Shown here in pieces: positions 1 through 6,605 of a DNA stretch of 8,917 bases (position 1 is its first letter; each line of letters starts with the position of its first letter). The notes under the pieces are model-generated. The model saw only the letters and a program-made list of their open reading frames with translations. It was not told the origin of the DNA and searched no databases. This DNA comes from Hyphomicrobiaceae bacterium (GTDB lineage: Bacteria; Pseudomonadota; Alphaproteobacteria; Rhizobiales; HXMU1428-3). The DNA lies in the NCBI GenBank assembly GCA_028285025.1, contig JANQQH010000204.1:1-8917 (forward strand), written 5' to 3'. The position numbers were made by a program, and so were the translations under genes.

Positions 1-867
1 TTTGACAAAGTCTGGTTTCAATCCCGCTATGATAAAAAGGGCCCGGGAGGCACAGGGGCAGACTATATCAATTGCGCTATGGACGAGAGTGAATATAATT
101 CATTCATAGATGCTTTGCTGGACGGGGAACAAACCGAGTTTAAAGAGTGGGAAAAAAACACCCCCTATTTTGATGGCTGCTTGCCTATAGAAGTAATGGC
201 TGCAAGAGGACGTGAAACCTTGCGACATGGGCCAATGAAACCGGTTGGCCTGACCAATCCTCACAAGCAAGAAAAACCTCATGCGGTGGTTCAATTGCGC
301 CAAGATAATGCACTAGGCACCCTTTGGAATATGGTCGGTTTTCAAACAAAACTAAAATATGGCGCCCAAACCGATGTGTTCAAACTGATCCCTGGCCTGG
401 AGCACGCCGTATTTGCCCGTTTGGGTGGGTTGCATCGAAACAGTTATCTCAACAGCCCTGAAACATTGGACAATCAATTGCGCTTGAAATCCCAGCCCCG
501 CTTGCGATTTGCCGGTCAAATCACCGGCGTTGAAGGCTATGTCGAAAGCGCTGCCATGGGGCTCATGGCGGGCCGCTTTGCTGCAGCTCAACAAAATCAG
601 ACCACACTCACCCCGCCCCCCATCGAGACAGCCCATGGCGCATTGGTCAATCACATCACCGGCGGCCATTTGAGCTCTGAATTTTCAGGCGGCATAAAAA
701 GTTTTCAACCCATGAATATTAATTTTGGACTGATCCCACCCATTGAGGATATCCCAAAAGATGAAAACGGCAAACGCTTGCGCGGCAAAGAAAAGGGGCG
801 AGCCAAAAAGAAACTCATGTCAAGAAGAGCTCTTGCTCAATTAGAGCAATGGGAAAAGACGCAGTAA
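1..867 (+). CDS. trmFO: TrmFO, tRNA (uracil-54) C5-methyltransferase, 3' part
   Basis: This is the C-terminal 288 codons of the FAD- and methylenetetrahydrofolate-dependent enzyme that makes m5U54 (ribothymidine) in the tRNA T-loop. The frame is open from base 1, so the first ATG at 79 is internal; full-length members have roughly 440-470 residues, so the N-terminal FAD-binding part lies outside the window. Visible family signatures are DYINC just before the first Met, [17 protein letters not shown] with the conserved Cys codon at 178-180 (by recall of the Bacillus enzyme, one of two functionally important cysteines), [34 protein letters not shown], and [15 protein letters not shown], the C-terminal FAD-contacting segment. 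The protein ends in a Lys/Arg-rich tail, common in this family. The next gene, mgtE, is convergent after 52 bases; I see no good terminator between them. Identity is very secure. Confidence 0.96.
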   Translation, partial: FDKVWFQSRYDKKGPGGTGADYINCAMDESEYNSFIDALLDGEQTEFKEWEKNTPYFDGCLPIEVMAARGRETLRHGPMKPVGLTNPHKQEKPHAVVQLRQDNALGTLWNMVGFQTKLKYGAQTDVFKLIPGLEHAVFARLGGLHRNSYLNSPETLDNQLRLKSQPRLRFAGQITGVEGYVESAAMGLMAGRFAAAQQNQTTLTPPPIETAHGALVNHITGGHLSSEFSGGIKSFQPMNINFGLIPPIEDIPKDENGKRLRGKEKGRAKKKLMSRRALAQLEQWEKTQ

Positions 868-919
868 AAACCTATCTGAAGACAAATCGCAGCGCTAACT
901 GAAAAGACTCTGCAAAGCC

Positions 920-2302
920 TTAAACCAAAAACAAAGCCGCCAACCCCAAAAAGCTAAAAAAGCCCACCACATCTGTCACAGTGGTTACAAACACACTGGA
1001 AGCAACAGCCGGGTCAATCTTAAAGCGCTCCAACACCATCGGGATTAAAATGCCTGACAGACCAGCAACCAGCATATTAAACACCATCGCCGCCGCCATA
1101 ATCAGCGCAAGCCCAGAGCTTTGAAACCAAACCAACGTGACCAACCCTGTCACAATTGCAAACAAAATGCCATTAGCCAGCCCCACCAGCCCTTCTCTGG
1201 AAACAATGCGCACAGCATTCACCGGGTTCAACTCTTTGGTTGCCAAAGCGCGCACCGCCACCGTCATCGTCTGTGTGGCCGCATTGCCCCCCATAGAGGC
1301 CACCACGGTCATTAAAACAGCTAGCGCCACTTTTTCATTGATCGTGGCGTCAAAAAAGCTGATCACCACCGAAGCCAAAATCGCTGTAAATAGATTGACC
1401 ATCAACCATGTAAACCGACTTTTGGTGATGTTAAAAACCGTATCGGTCAAAGCTTCATCACCCACACCGCCCAAACGGTGAATATCTTCTTCCGCCTCTT
1501 CCTGGATCACATCCACAATATCATCAACCGTTGTGACGCCAAGTAATCTTTGGTCCTGGTCAACCACCGGGGCACTCAGCAAATTATAGCGCTCAAACTG
1601 ACGCGCCACCTCTTCCTGGTCCAGGTCAGCCTCAATAAGGTGCAAATCACTGTTCATAATCTGGTTCACCTCAATCGGCCTACCGGTGCGCAACAAACGA
1701 TCAAGGGTAACAATCCCTAACAGATGAAAATCTGGATTAATAACATAGATTTCAGAAAACTGATCCGGCAAATCTGTGGTTTCGCGCATATAATCAATGG
1801 TTTGCCCCACAGACCAAAAGGGCGGCACAGCGATAAATTCAGCCTGCATCAACCGGCCAGCACTATCTTCTGGATATTCTAAGCTGCGCTCTAGCGGGGC
1901 CCGCTCCACTTCTGGGATTTGCTCTAGAATTTTGGTTTGTTCTGCCTCTTCCAAGTCTTCAATGACGTAAACCGCATCGTCACTGTCCAACTGGCGCACA
2001 ACATCCACAACCTGCTCATTAGGCATTTGCTCAACGATCTGAGCAAGCACAGGTTCTTCTAATTCGGGGTAAACCTCGACATTAAAATCATCCCCCATCA
2101 ACTCAATAAACTGATTACGCTTTTTGGCTGGCAAGTTTTCAAGCAAATCAGCCAAAGTGCTCTCATGCAACTGGCCAACAAGTTTCTTCAAATCTTGAGG
2201 GGATTTTTTCTTTATCGCGCTTGTAACGGCCTTAACAAGGTCGCGATTGACCTCTTCTTGTTCAACCTGCGGGGCTTCTGAAATAGGAGTTTGGGATACC
2301 AT
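920..2302 (-). CDS. mgtE: MgtE-family magnesium transporter
   Basis: A complete 460-residue MgtE, an inner-membrane Mg2+-selective channel gated by cytoplasmic Mg2+. Domain order fits the family: an acidic helical N domain (about 20-145), two CBS domains (about 150-210 and 215-270), a linking plug-like helix (EEAEEDIHRLGG, about 269-279), then five hydrophobic segments (about 296-316, 326-350, 371-393, 397-420, 434-459). The conserved MGGNAATQT motif is at 337-345. VTTVTDVVGFF near the C-terminus carries the family's conserved pore Asp, here Asp444. Length is typical. The ATG at 2302 is chosen because the N-terminal extension before the helical domain is short, as usual; the Shine-Dalgarno sequence is weak (GGAAAG, about 13 bases upstream). 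It stands alone, convergent with trmFO. I see no recognisable Mg2+ riboswitch in the upstream sequence. Confidence 0.96.
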   Translation of the reverse strand: MVSQTPISEAPQVEQEEVNRDLVKAVTSAIKKKSPQDLKKLVGQLHESTLADLLENLPAKKRNQFIELMGDDFNVEVYPELEEPVLAQIVEQMPNEQVVDVVRQLDSDDAVYVIEDLEEAEQTKILEQIPEVERAPLERSLEYPEDSAGRLMQAEFIAVPPFWSVGQTIDYMRETTDLPDQFSEIYVINPDFHLLGIVTLDRLLRTGRPIEVNQIMNSDLHLIEADLDQEEVARQFERYNLLSAPVVDQDQRLLGVTTVDDIVDVIQEEAEEDIHRLGGVGDEALTDTVFNITKSRFTWLMVNLFTAILASVVISFFDATINEKVALAVLMTVVASMGGNAATQTMTVAVRALATKELNPVNAVRIVSREGLVGLANGILFAIVTGLVTLVWFQSSGLALIMAAAMVFNMLVAGLSGILIPMVLERFKIDPAVASSVFVTTVTDVVGFFSFLGLAALFLV

Positions 2303-2847
2303 AGTTGCTTAACTTTCCATGCGTAATTTTGCCCCATAACTTGGTGTATAAAGGAGCTAACAATAATGCGCAATCATCTATTGTTTATGAAAACAACGTT
2401 CTGGTGAAATTTATGAATGGAAAATTTAAATATCCCTCAACCAGACAAAGCTTTTAAGCAAAAAAGTAAAATAAAATAGGCTTGATAAGTTCACAGTGAG
2501 AGGTTTTGCTTCAAATAAACAGCTATAAATGAAATGCCCGTACCACGCCTGTCATTCCCGCTGAGATCTCTCTATAAAATTGGAAAAACTCCATAAAAAA
2601 AGGTAGAAATTTTAACGCTGAAAAACAATACAAAGAAAAGATTTTTTACGGCTTTCACGTTAGATCGAAGTTTATTTAAACAACGGACTTAATATAGCGA
2701 GCGCTTATCGTCAGGCTGAGATTTCAGACAAAAGCGATTATGTTTTACCGCACAATTAATGAATGCAAGAAACCGTTCACAAGTAAAAAAACTCACAAAT
2801 CTTAAACAATAAAGAAAAAAGCAAAGATCAATTTTTAAAAAGATGTG

Positions 2848-2929
2848 CTGATTGATTTAAGTGAAGAAACAACCTCCGCTCACGGCAAAGACTTGAGCAT
2901 GCGCGCCCTTATTTTAGCTGCCCGCTAGA
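2848..2929 (+). pseudogene. Possible 3' remnant of a lost gene
   Basis: A 27-codon open stretch ending in TAG reads with protein-like composition (LIDLSEETTSAHGKDLSMR followed by ALILAAR). It is visibly more GC-rich than the AT-rich sequence around it. It is closed upstream by TAA at about 2833 and has no start codon or Shine-Dalgarno sequence of its own. It could be the decayed tail of a gene whose 5' part has been deleted. I do not recognise the family. A random open stretch of this length is also possible. Confidence 0.2.
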
Positions 2930-2954
2930 TTACTTAAAATAAAGTTGTATCAAA

Positions 2955-2970
2955 CCGCACTAAAGCGGGA
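2955..2970 (-). terminator. Weak terminator candidate after the LysR gene
   Basis: Six bases past the LysR stop, the minus-strand transcript can form CCGC-TTTAGT-GCGG followed by TTTG. The stem has only 4 bp and the T-run is short, so this is marginal. It is correctly placed for the end of the LysR transcript. Confidence 0.3.
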
Positions 2971-2975
2971 CAAAC

Positions 2976-3932
2976 TTAAGCCCGCTGAACTTCAGCCAGC
3001 ACGTCTGATTTTGCACCTTCAAAATGAGCTTTGATTTTTTGACGAAACCATTGATGGCACTCATCACGCTCAAAGCTGCGATGCCAACCCAAGTGAATAT
3101 CCAACATTGGCAGCTTAAAGGGCAGGCAAACCTCTTGCGCTGAAATATAGTTATTCATTATTTGTGCATGCAAACTCGGAATGGTGACAAGTCCATCCAT
3201 TTCCAAAGCCAAAAACAAACCGGCAAGTGATGAGGACACCTTGGTAATTTGGGTGTCGTCCGAACTATGCTGGCGCAATTGTTGTTGCAGCGGGCACTCA
3301 GATACATTGTTTGTCTGTGTGATGATATGGGGCAGTTTTTGAAACGCTTTAAGCGTGATCTTATTGTTTTTACCTGTCCCATTTTGACGCTTTAAAGTCA
3401 CATAGGGTTCTTGCTTAAGTGTTTCCCAATGCATATCAGGAACTTCCAAAGGAACACCCCCTTCAACAAGCGCAAAATCAATCCTGCTATGGCGCAATTC
3501 TTCTAAAAACTGTGTTGTGTTCGGTCCAGCCCGCTCAATAAAAATCGACGGCGCTTGAGCTTGGAGCTCACCTCGCAAAGCCGGCAAGAGATACAGCTCT
3601 GCCATTTCCGTGCAAGCAATAAGAAAAGTGCGCTCCTGCGTAATCGGATCAAACGGGGCGGTAGGGCGCAACAGGCTTTCCAACCCTGAAACGATGATAT
3701 GTACGGTCGGAGCAAGCTCCTTGGCCTTCATGGTAGGCGTTAACCTTTGGCCAGCTCGAACAAACAAGTCATCATCAAAAATATGTCGCAAATTCGCCAA
3801 AGCATGACTGACTGCAGACGGACTACGCCCAAGTCTTTCAGCAGCTTTGGTCACGCTAGCATCAATAAGTAGCGCATCTAACACAACGATAAGATTGGCA
3901 TCTAGTTCTTTCAGGTGCATTGGGTTATTCAA
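2976..3932 (-). CDS. LysR-type transcriptional regulator
   Basis: A DNA-binding regulator of about 318 residues, normal LysR length. The N-terminal winged helix-turn-helix spans about residues 8-70: LDANLIVVLDALL, then SVTKAAERLGRSPSAVSHAL with the recognition helix at about 37-53, then DDDLFVRAGQRLTPT. The rest is a LysR effector-binding domain (about 95-300). The LDxNLxxxLDALL opening resembles the NodD/NahR/PcpR-like branch, but the effector cannot be read from sequence. The start is TTG at 3932, three bases after AGAAG; ATG at 3920 gives an N-terminus (MHLKELDANL) closer to family practice but with the same AGAAG 15 bases away, so either is possible. It lies downstream of and on the same strand as the DUF779/ALDH genes, but a 583-base gap suggests its own promoter. 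It is the nearest candidate regulator for them, which is inference. Confidence 0.93.
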   Translation of the reverse strand: MNNPMHLKELDANLIVVLDALLIDASVTKAAERLGRSPSAVSHALANLRHIFDDDLFVRAGQRLTPTMKAKELAPTVHIIVSGLESLLRPTAPFDPITQERTFLIACTEMAELYLLPALRGELQAQAPSIFIERAGPNTTQFLEELRHSRIDFALVEGGVPLEVPDMHWETLKQEPYVTLKRQNGTGKNNKITLKAFQKLPHIITQTNNVSECPLQQQLRQHSSDDTQITKVSSSLAGLFLALEMDGLVTIPSLHAQIMNNYISAQEVCLPFKLPMLDIHLGWHRSFERDECHQWFRQKIKAHFEGAKSDVLAEVQRA

Positions 3933-3962
3933 TATCTTCTTGTTAAATTAAACCTCAAAACC

Positions 3963-4000
3963 TGCCTTTAATCGTTGATCTTTGTTTAAAAACATCACCT
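3963..4000. repeat. Direct repeat copy A, LysR upstream region
   Basis: Aligned with 4143-4181, this copy is identical at 32 of 39 columns with a single one-base gap (hand count); the offset is 180 bases. The best conserved part is TTTAAAAACATCACCT here versus ATTAAAAGCATCACCT in copy B. It begins 31 bases upstream of the LysR start codon, where an autoregulatory operator would be expected. It could also be a simple duplication. Confidence 0.6.
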
Positions 4001-4142
4001 AATTTGAAGAGCTTTTATGTAGCAGAAAATGAACGGTCTTGTCGTCCAAAATCAACCCTTTAATTATTGAGCATTATGAAATGACTATGTTCTACACTTT
4101 TCATTTTACTAAATAATAAAACCTATGGCACAGTGCTGTCAA

Positions 4143-4181
4143 TGCTTTCAATCATTGTTCTCTTGATTAAAAGCATCACCT
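4143..4181. repeat. Direct repeat copy B, containing a 12-bp dyad
   Basis: This is the second copy of the repeat at 3963-4000. It is also internally symmetrical: TGCTTTCAATCA (4143-4154), a 9-base spacer, then TGATTAAAAGCA (4164-4175), pairing at 11 of 12 positions. Copy A keeps only the outer part of this symmetry. A dyad of this form fits a dimeric regulator site, possibly for the neighbouring LysR protein, which is inference. Confidence 0.6.
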
Positions 4182-4201
4182 TAGAAGTAATGCTTAAGGG
4201 A

Positions 4202-4235
4202 TTGACATATATACGGTTATTTCGGGAATTATAAT
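4202..4235 (+). promoter_or_regulatory. Promoter candidate with consensus hexamers and a long spacer
   Basis: A perfect TTGACA (4202-4207) and a perfect TATAAT (4230-4235) face the orphan terminator at 4290-4322. The spacer is 22 bases, well above the usual 16-18, so unaided sigma-70 recognition would be poor. The spacer holds a 10-bp inverted repeat, an arrangement that recalls promoters with overlong spacers activated by MerR-type twisting regulators, although those have 19-20 bases. No MerR gene is in the window. Confidence 0.45.
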
Positions 4236-4240
4236 CGTAT
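4211..4240. promoter_or_regulatory. 10-bp inverted repeat over the putative promoter
   Basis: ATACGGTTAT (4211-4220), a 10-base spacer, and ATAATCGTAT (4231-4240) form an inverted repeat matching at 9 of 10 positions. The right arm covers the TATAAT box, so a bound protein would directly affect transcription. The same half-site recurs as an inverted pair at 4452-4486. The regulator is unknown. Confidence 0.5.
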
Positions 4241-4241
4241 C

Positions 4242-4322
4242 TTGCTTCTTCTTTGAGCATTGTTCCTCACTGTGAAGCAGCATAAACTTGCCATGCGAAT
4301 TTTTATTCGCATGGCCTTTTTT
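4242..4322 (+). ncRNA. Putative small RNA of about 80 nt
   Basis: This is inferred from a -10 box ending at 4235 and a strong intrinsic terminator ending at 4322 with no reading frame between them; the 5' end is estimated. TGCTTC (4243-4248) can pair with GAAGCA (4274-4279). That leaves a loop with the pyrimidine-rich TTCCTC, which could base-pair with purine-rich ribosome-binding sites. The 3' end is an 11-bp stem and a U-run, as in Hfq-type small RNAs. I do not recognise a known RNA family. It might instead be a leftover terminator of a deleted gene. Confidence 0.4.
4290..4322 (+). terminator. Strong intrinsic terminator, + strand
   Basis: GCCATGCGAAT (4290-4300) pairs perfectly with ATTCGCATGGC (4305-4315) over 11 bp around a TTTT loop, followed by C and six T (4317-4322). 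The T-run exists only on the + strand, which gives the direction. No + strand gene ends upstream, so it is an orphan unless it ends a small RNA. Confidence 0.85.
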
Positions 4323-4451
4323 ATTCGGATTTATCTAGAAGATCGATTCAAAATGAAATTGAAAGTTTCGACAGAGAAAGTGAAACAAAAAAAAGAGGCA
4401 CAAAGGCAAAACACCATGGTCTTAAACGTACTGGTAATTTTTTAAATTGAA

Positions 4452-4486
4452 ACAACCGTATCAAATTCACCAAAACAGACGATTAT
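4452..4486. promoter_or_regulatory. Second inverted pair of ATACGRTTAT half-sites
   Basis: ACAACCGTAT (4452-4461, the reverse of ATACGGTTGT) and AGACGATTAT (4477-4486) each match the half-sites of the dyad at 4211-4240 at 9 of 10 positions. Here the arms face the other way and are 15 bases apart. CCGTAT (4456-4461) can also pair with ATACGG (4485-4490), so on the minus strand this might instead be a weak terminator after the DUF779 gene, since TTGTTT follows. Confidence 0.4.
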
Positions 4487-4515
4487 ACGGGCATAAAAGT
4501 CTAATCGGCCTATCG

Positions 4516-4860
4516 CTACTCTTCTTTCGTCAACACGCGCGAACGCGTTAAGAAGCGAACACCCCGCGGTGCCTCCAGTGAAAAGCCACTGCCACGCCCT
4601 TCAACCACATCAATGGTCAAAAAAGAATTTTGCCAGGCTTTAAATTGCTCTTTACCAATGTAAAACGGGCAACCTTCAATCTCACCAATTAAAATATCGC
4701 TATCACCAACCTTAAACTCGCCCTTCACATAGCACATCGGCGCGCTACCATCACAACAACCACCTGATTGATGAAACATCAAATCACCATGACTTGATTT
4801 CAACTCTTTAATTAGATTTATCGCTAAAGGGGTCGCATCAACTCTTTCTATCTCTATCAA
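4516..4860 (-). CDS. DUF779 protein, aldehyde dehydrogenase partner
   Basis: A 114-residue soluble protein of the DUF779 family, whose genes are often found beside AldB/ExaC/AcoD-type aldehyde dehydrogenases; the biochemical role is not established to my knowledge. The signature is clear: LMFHQSGGCCDGSAPMCY with Cys35, Cys36 and Cys43, then GEIEGCPFYIG with Cys64, and C-terminal DVVEGRGSGFSLEAPRGVRFLTRSR. The conserved His/Cys cluster could bind a metal or act in redox, which is inference. The start is placed at TTG 4860 because AAAAGGAG lies exactly seven bases upstream and homologues begin near this point. The frame is open further upstream to an ATG at 4932, but that extension translates the hairpin at 4900-4930 and lacks family resemblance. 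It follows the ALDH gene by 84 bases on the same strand, probably in one transcript. Confidence 0.9.
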   Translation of the reverse strand: MIEIERVDATPLAINLIKELKSSHGDLMFHQSGGCCDGSAPMCYVKGEFKVGDSDILIGEIEGCPFYIGKEQFKAWQNSFLTIDVVEGRGSGFSLEAPRGVRFLTRSRVLTKEE

Positions 4861-4867
4861 GCTTACA

Positions 4868-4875
4868 CTCCTTTT
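4868..4875 (-). promoter_or_regulatory. Ribosome-binding site fixing the DUF779 TTG start
   Basis: On the minus strand, AAAAGGAG followed by seven bases and TTG (4860-4858) is near-ideal spacing. It favours the rare TTG codon over the upstream ATG at 4932 and over a GTG that directly abuts the GGA. Confidence 0.75.
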
Positions 4876-4899
4876 CTCTTTCTCATAGCAGATAAATTC

Positions 4900-4930
4900 G
4901 TGGGCACAGATCAAAATGATTTGTGCCCAC
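4900..4930 (-). promoter_or_regulatory. Hairpin between the ALDH and DUF779 genes
   Basis: GTGGGCACA (4900-4908) and TGTGCCCAC (4922-4930) pair perfectly. The stem continues inward to about 13 bp with one G-T pair and a 5-base loop. On the transcribed minus strand it is followed by GAATTTATC, not a T-run, so it is a poor terminator. It more likely protects the 3' end of ALDH mRNA or lowers DUF779 expression relative to ALDH. Confidence 0.6.
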
Positions 4931-4944
4931 AAAAACGCTTAAGT

Positions 4945-6483
4945 TTAAAAGAAACCCAAAGCATTAGGGCTATAGCTAACCAAAAGATTCTTAGTTTGCT
5001 GGTAATGATCCAACATCATCTTATGGGTCTCACGCCCAATGCCTGATTGCTTATAGCCACCAAACGCAGCATGCGCTGGATAAAGATGGTAACAATTGGT
5101 CCAAACTCGCCCTGCTTGAATGGCCCGGCCCATACGATAAGCTGTTGATCCATCACGAGACCAAACGCCTGCCCCTAGCCCATAAAGTGTGTCATTGGCA
5201 ATTTGCAGCGCTTCTTCCTCAGTGTAAAATTTAGTTACCGTCAAGACAGGGCCAAAAATCTCTTCCTGGAAAATCCGCATAGAATTGTTGCCAGCAAACA
5301 CAGTTGGCTCAACATAAAAGCCATTATCCAGCCCATCTCCATGCTTGACCTGATTACCTCCTGTAAGCACAGCTGCCCCTTCTTGACGACCAATGTTGAT
5401 ATAGGACAAGATCTTTTCCAATTGATCAGATGAAGCTTGCGCACCGATCATGGTGTTAGCATCTAACGGATTGCCCATCTTGATCTTTCTAACGCGCTCA
5501 ATCGCCATTTCAATGAACTGGTCATAAATAGCCTCATGTATTAAAGCACGAGAAGGACATGTACAAACCTCACCTTGGTTCAACGCAAACATGGTAAACC
5601 CTTCAAGAGCCTTATCAACAAAGGCATCATTTTGATCCATCACATCGGGGAAGAAAATATTAGGTGATTTGCCGCCCAATTCTAGCGTTACCGGAATAAT
5701 GTTTTCAGAGGCGTACTGCATGATCAAGCGACCAGTTGTTGTCTCACCAGTAAAGGCAATTTTTGCAATGCGCGAACTGGAGGCAAGCGGCTTACCCGCT
5801 TCAATGCCAAAGCCGTTGACCACATTTAACACCCCCGGGGGGAGCAAATCGCCAACTAAATCCATAAAGGCCATAACGCTAAAGGGGGTTTGTTCTGCCG
5901 GTTTTAACACAATACAGTTACCAGCCACCAATGCGGGAGCAAATTTCCAAACTGCCATTAAAAGTGGAAAGTTCCACGGAATAATCTGCCCAACCACACC
6001 AAGCGGTTCATGAAAATGATAGGCCACAGTGGTCTCATCAATTTCAGAAAGGCTCCCCTCTTGTGCTCTGGCACAGCCAGCAAAATAGCGCAGATGATCA
6101 ATCGCCAACGGCACATCAGCCGCCATTGTTTCACGAATAGGCTTCCCATTATCAATGGTCTCTATCGTCGCCATTTCATTTAAATTAGCCTCAAGACGAT
6201 CAGCAATTTTTAGTAAAATTTGCGCACGATCAGCAGGTGCTTTTTTACCCCACTCATCTTTTGCTTTGTGGGCCGCATCGAGCGCCTTTTCAATGTCCCG
6301 TTCGGTTGAACGCGCCACCTGGCAAATTACATTACCATCAATAGGCGAGGTATTATCAAAATAATTACCATCTAACGGGGCAACCCATTCCCCGCCAATA
6401 AAGTTGTCATAGCGTTCTTTAATCTTCATCTTTTCAGTTAAGAAGTTCAAAACTTTGCTTGGGGTATTAAGTATTTGGTCCAT
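4945..6483 (-). CDS. aldB: AldB/ExaC-type NAD(P)+ aldehyde dehydrogenase
   Basis: A cytoplasmic aldehyde dehydrogenase of 512 residues that should oxidise acetaldehyde and similar short-chain aldehydes to acids. Length and sequence follow the AldB/ExaC/AcoD branch closely: [12 protein letters not shown] near the start, PWNF with Asn171 (oxyanion hole), FTGETTTG for cofactor binding (244-251), [10 protein letters not shown] with Glu268 (general base), [11 protein letters not shown] with catalytic Cys307 placed by its distance to SR, and EEIFGPV with Glu408. The [27 protein letters not shown] block and the [10 protein letters not shown] end are also characteristic. No active-site residue is missing. 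The ATG at 6483 is supported by AGGAAG eight bases upstream; a later Met at residue 19 (MKIKERYDN) is a less likely start. DUF779 follows on the same strand. The leader carries a terminator-like hairpin and the upstream region several dyads, suggesting regulated expression. The exact substrate is not certain. Confidence 0.95.
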   Translation of the reverse strand: MDQILNTPSKVLNFLTEKMKIKERYDNFIGGEWVAPLDGNYFDNTSPIDGNVICQVARSTERDIEKALDAAHKAKDEWGKKAPADRAQILLKIADRLEANLNEMATIETIDNGKPIRETMAADVPLAIDHLRYFAGCARAQEGSLSEIDETTVAYHFHEPLGVVGQIIPWNFPLLMAVWKFAPALVAGNCIVLKPAEQTPFSVMAFMDLVGDLLPPGVLNVVNGFGIEAGKPLASSSRIAKIAFTGETTTGRLIMQYASENIIPVTLELGGKSPNIFFPDVMDQNDAFVDKALEGFTMFALNQGEVCTCPSRALIHEAIYDQFIEMAIERVRKIKMGNPLDANTMIGAQASSDQLEKILSYINIGRQEGAAVLTGGNQVKHGDGLDNGFYVEPTVFAGNNSMRIFQEEIFGPVLTVTKFYTEEEALQIANDTLYGLGAGVWSRDGSTAYRMGRAIQAGRVWTNCYHLYPAHAAFGGYKQSGIGRETHKMMLDHYQQTKNLLVSYSPNALGFF

Positions 6484-6525
6484 TTGTCCATCTTCCTATT
6501 TTTCGCTTTTTAATAAAACTTTGCG

Positions 6526-6556
6526 AAAAACAACACGAAAGACTCGTGTTGTTTTT
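6526..6556 (-). terminator. Terminator-like hairpin in the ALDH leader
   Basis: AAAAACAACACGA (6526-6538) and TCGTGTTGTTTTT (6544-6556) pair perfectly over 13 bp around a 5-base loop. Because the outer pairs are A-T, a T-run is present on both strands, so it can work in either direction. It ends 43 bases before the ALDH ATG, too close for a promoter between them to be obvious. It may end transcripts from the Cys-rich gene, or act as an attenuator if the ALDH promoter lies upstream. Confidence 0.65.
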
Positions 6557-6605
6557 AGGTGCCTTTTTTCAGTGAAAAAGACTTGATGGAGTAAAATAAT
6601 CGCAC

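Larger units (their letters stand above)
2303..2975. other. AT-rich intergenic region between mgtE and the LysR gene
   Basis: About 670 bases without a convincing gene. It is rich in A-tracts, with stops in all frames, except for a short higher-GC stretch near 2848-2929 listed separately. The left end must hold the mgtE promoter (minus strand), but I cannot pick out a confident -35/-10 pair. A good Shine-Dalgarno AAGGAG at 2351-2356 on the + strand precedes only a 13-codon ORF (2366-2407). No tRNA, rRNA or tandem repeat was recognised. Confidence 0.6.
3933..4515. other. Structured non-coding region upstream of the LysR gene
   Basis: This 583-base gap has no convincing ORF but several signals, listed separately: an imperfect direct repeat (3963-4000 and 4143-4181), a 12-bp dyad (4143-4175), consensus-like -35 and -10 hexamers around a 10-bp dyad (4202-4240), a strong + strand intrinsic terminator (4290-4322), and a second pair of the same 10-bp half-sites (4452-4486). 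A TTG-initiated open stretch at 4260-4445 runs through the terminator hairpin and is not credible as a gene. Within it, a 30-codon ATG ORF (4353-4445) has no good Shine-Dalgarno sequence. Confidence 0.6.

Noticed and set aside
868..919. Terminator between convergent trmFO and mgtE
   Set aside because: Only 4-bp pairings (GCAG/CTGC) with long loops and no adequate T-run on either strand.
1137..1481. 114-codon + strand ORF inside mgtE
   Set aside because: It is a frame shadow of mgtE, lacks a Shine-Dalgarno sequence and has no protein family resemblance.
2366..2407. 13-codon ORF after a good AAGGAG, considered as an Mg2+ leader peptide
   Set aside because: It lies on the strand opposite to mgtE, so it cannot be its leader, and nothing follows it.
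2485..4280. TTCACAGTGAG at about 2489-2499 matching CTCACTGTGAA at about 4266-4276
   Set aside because: The shared core TCACAGTGA is itself palindromic and the flanks do not match, so chance is the simpler explanation.
4260..4445. 61-codon + strand ORF starting with TTG
   Set aside because: It runs through the strong terminator hairpin, has no Shine-Dalgarno sequence and has Lys-rich, AT-driven composition.
4353..4445. 30-codon ATG ORF after the terminator
   Set aside because: The only SD-like bases (AGAAG) are too far upstream, and the Lys/Gln-rich composition is expected from A-rich DNA.
5669..6013. 114-codon + strand ORF inside the ALDH gene
   Set aside because: It is an antisense shadow of a highly conserved enzyme, with no independent coding signals.
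6560..6580. Sigma-54 promoter (GGCAC) upstream of ALDH
   Set aside because: The GG is not followed by GC at the required 10-base spacing, so the -12 element is missing.
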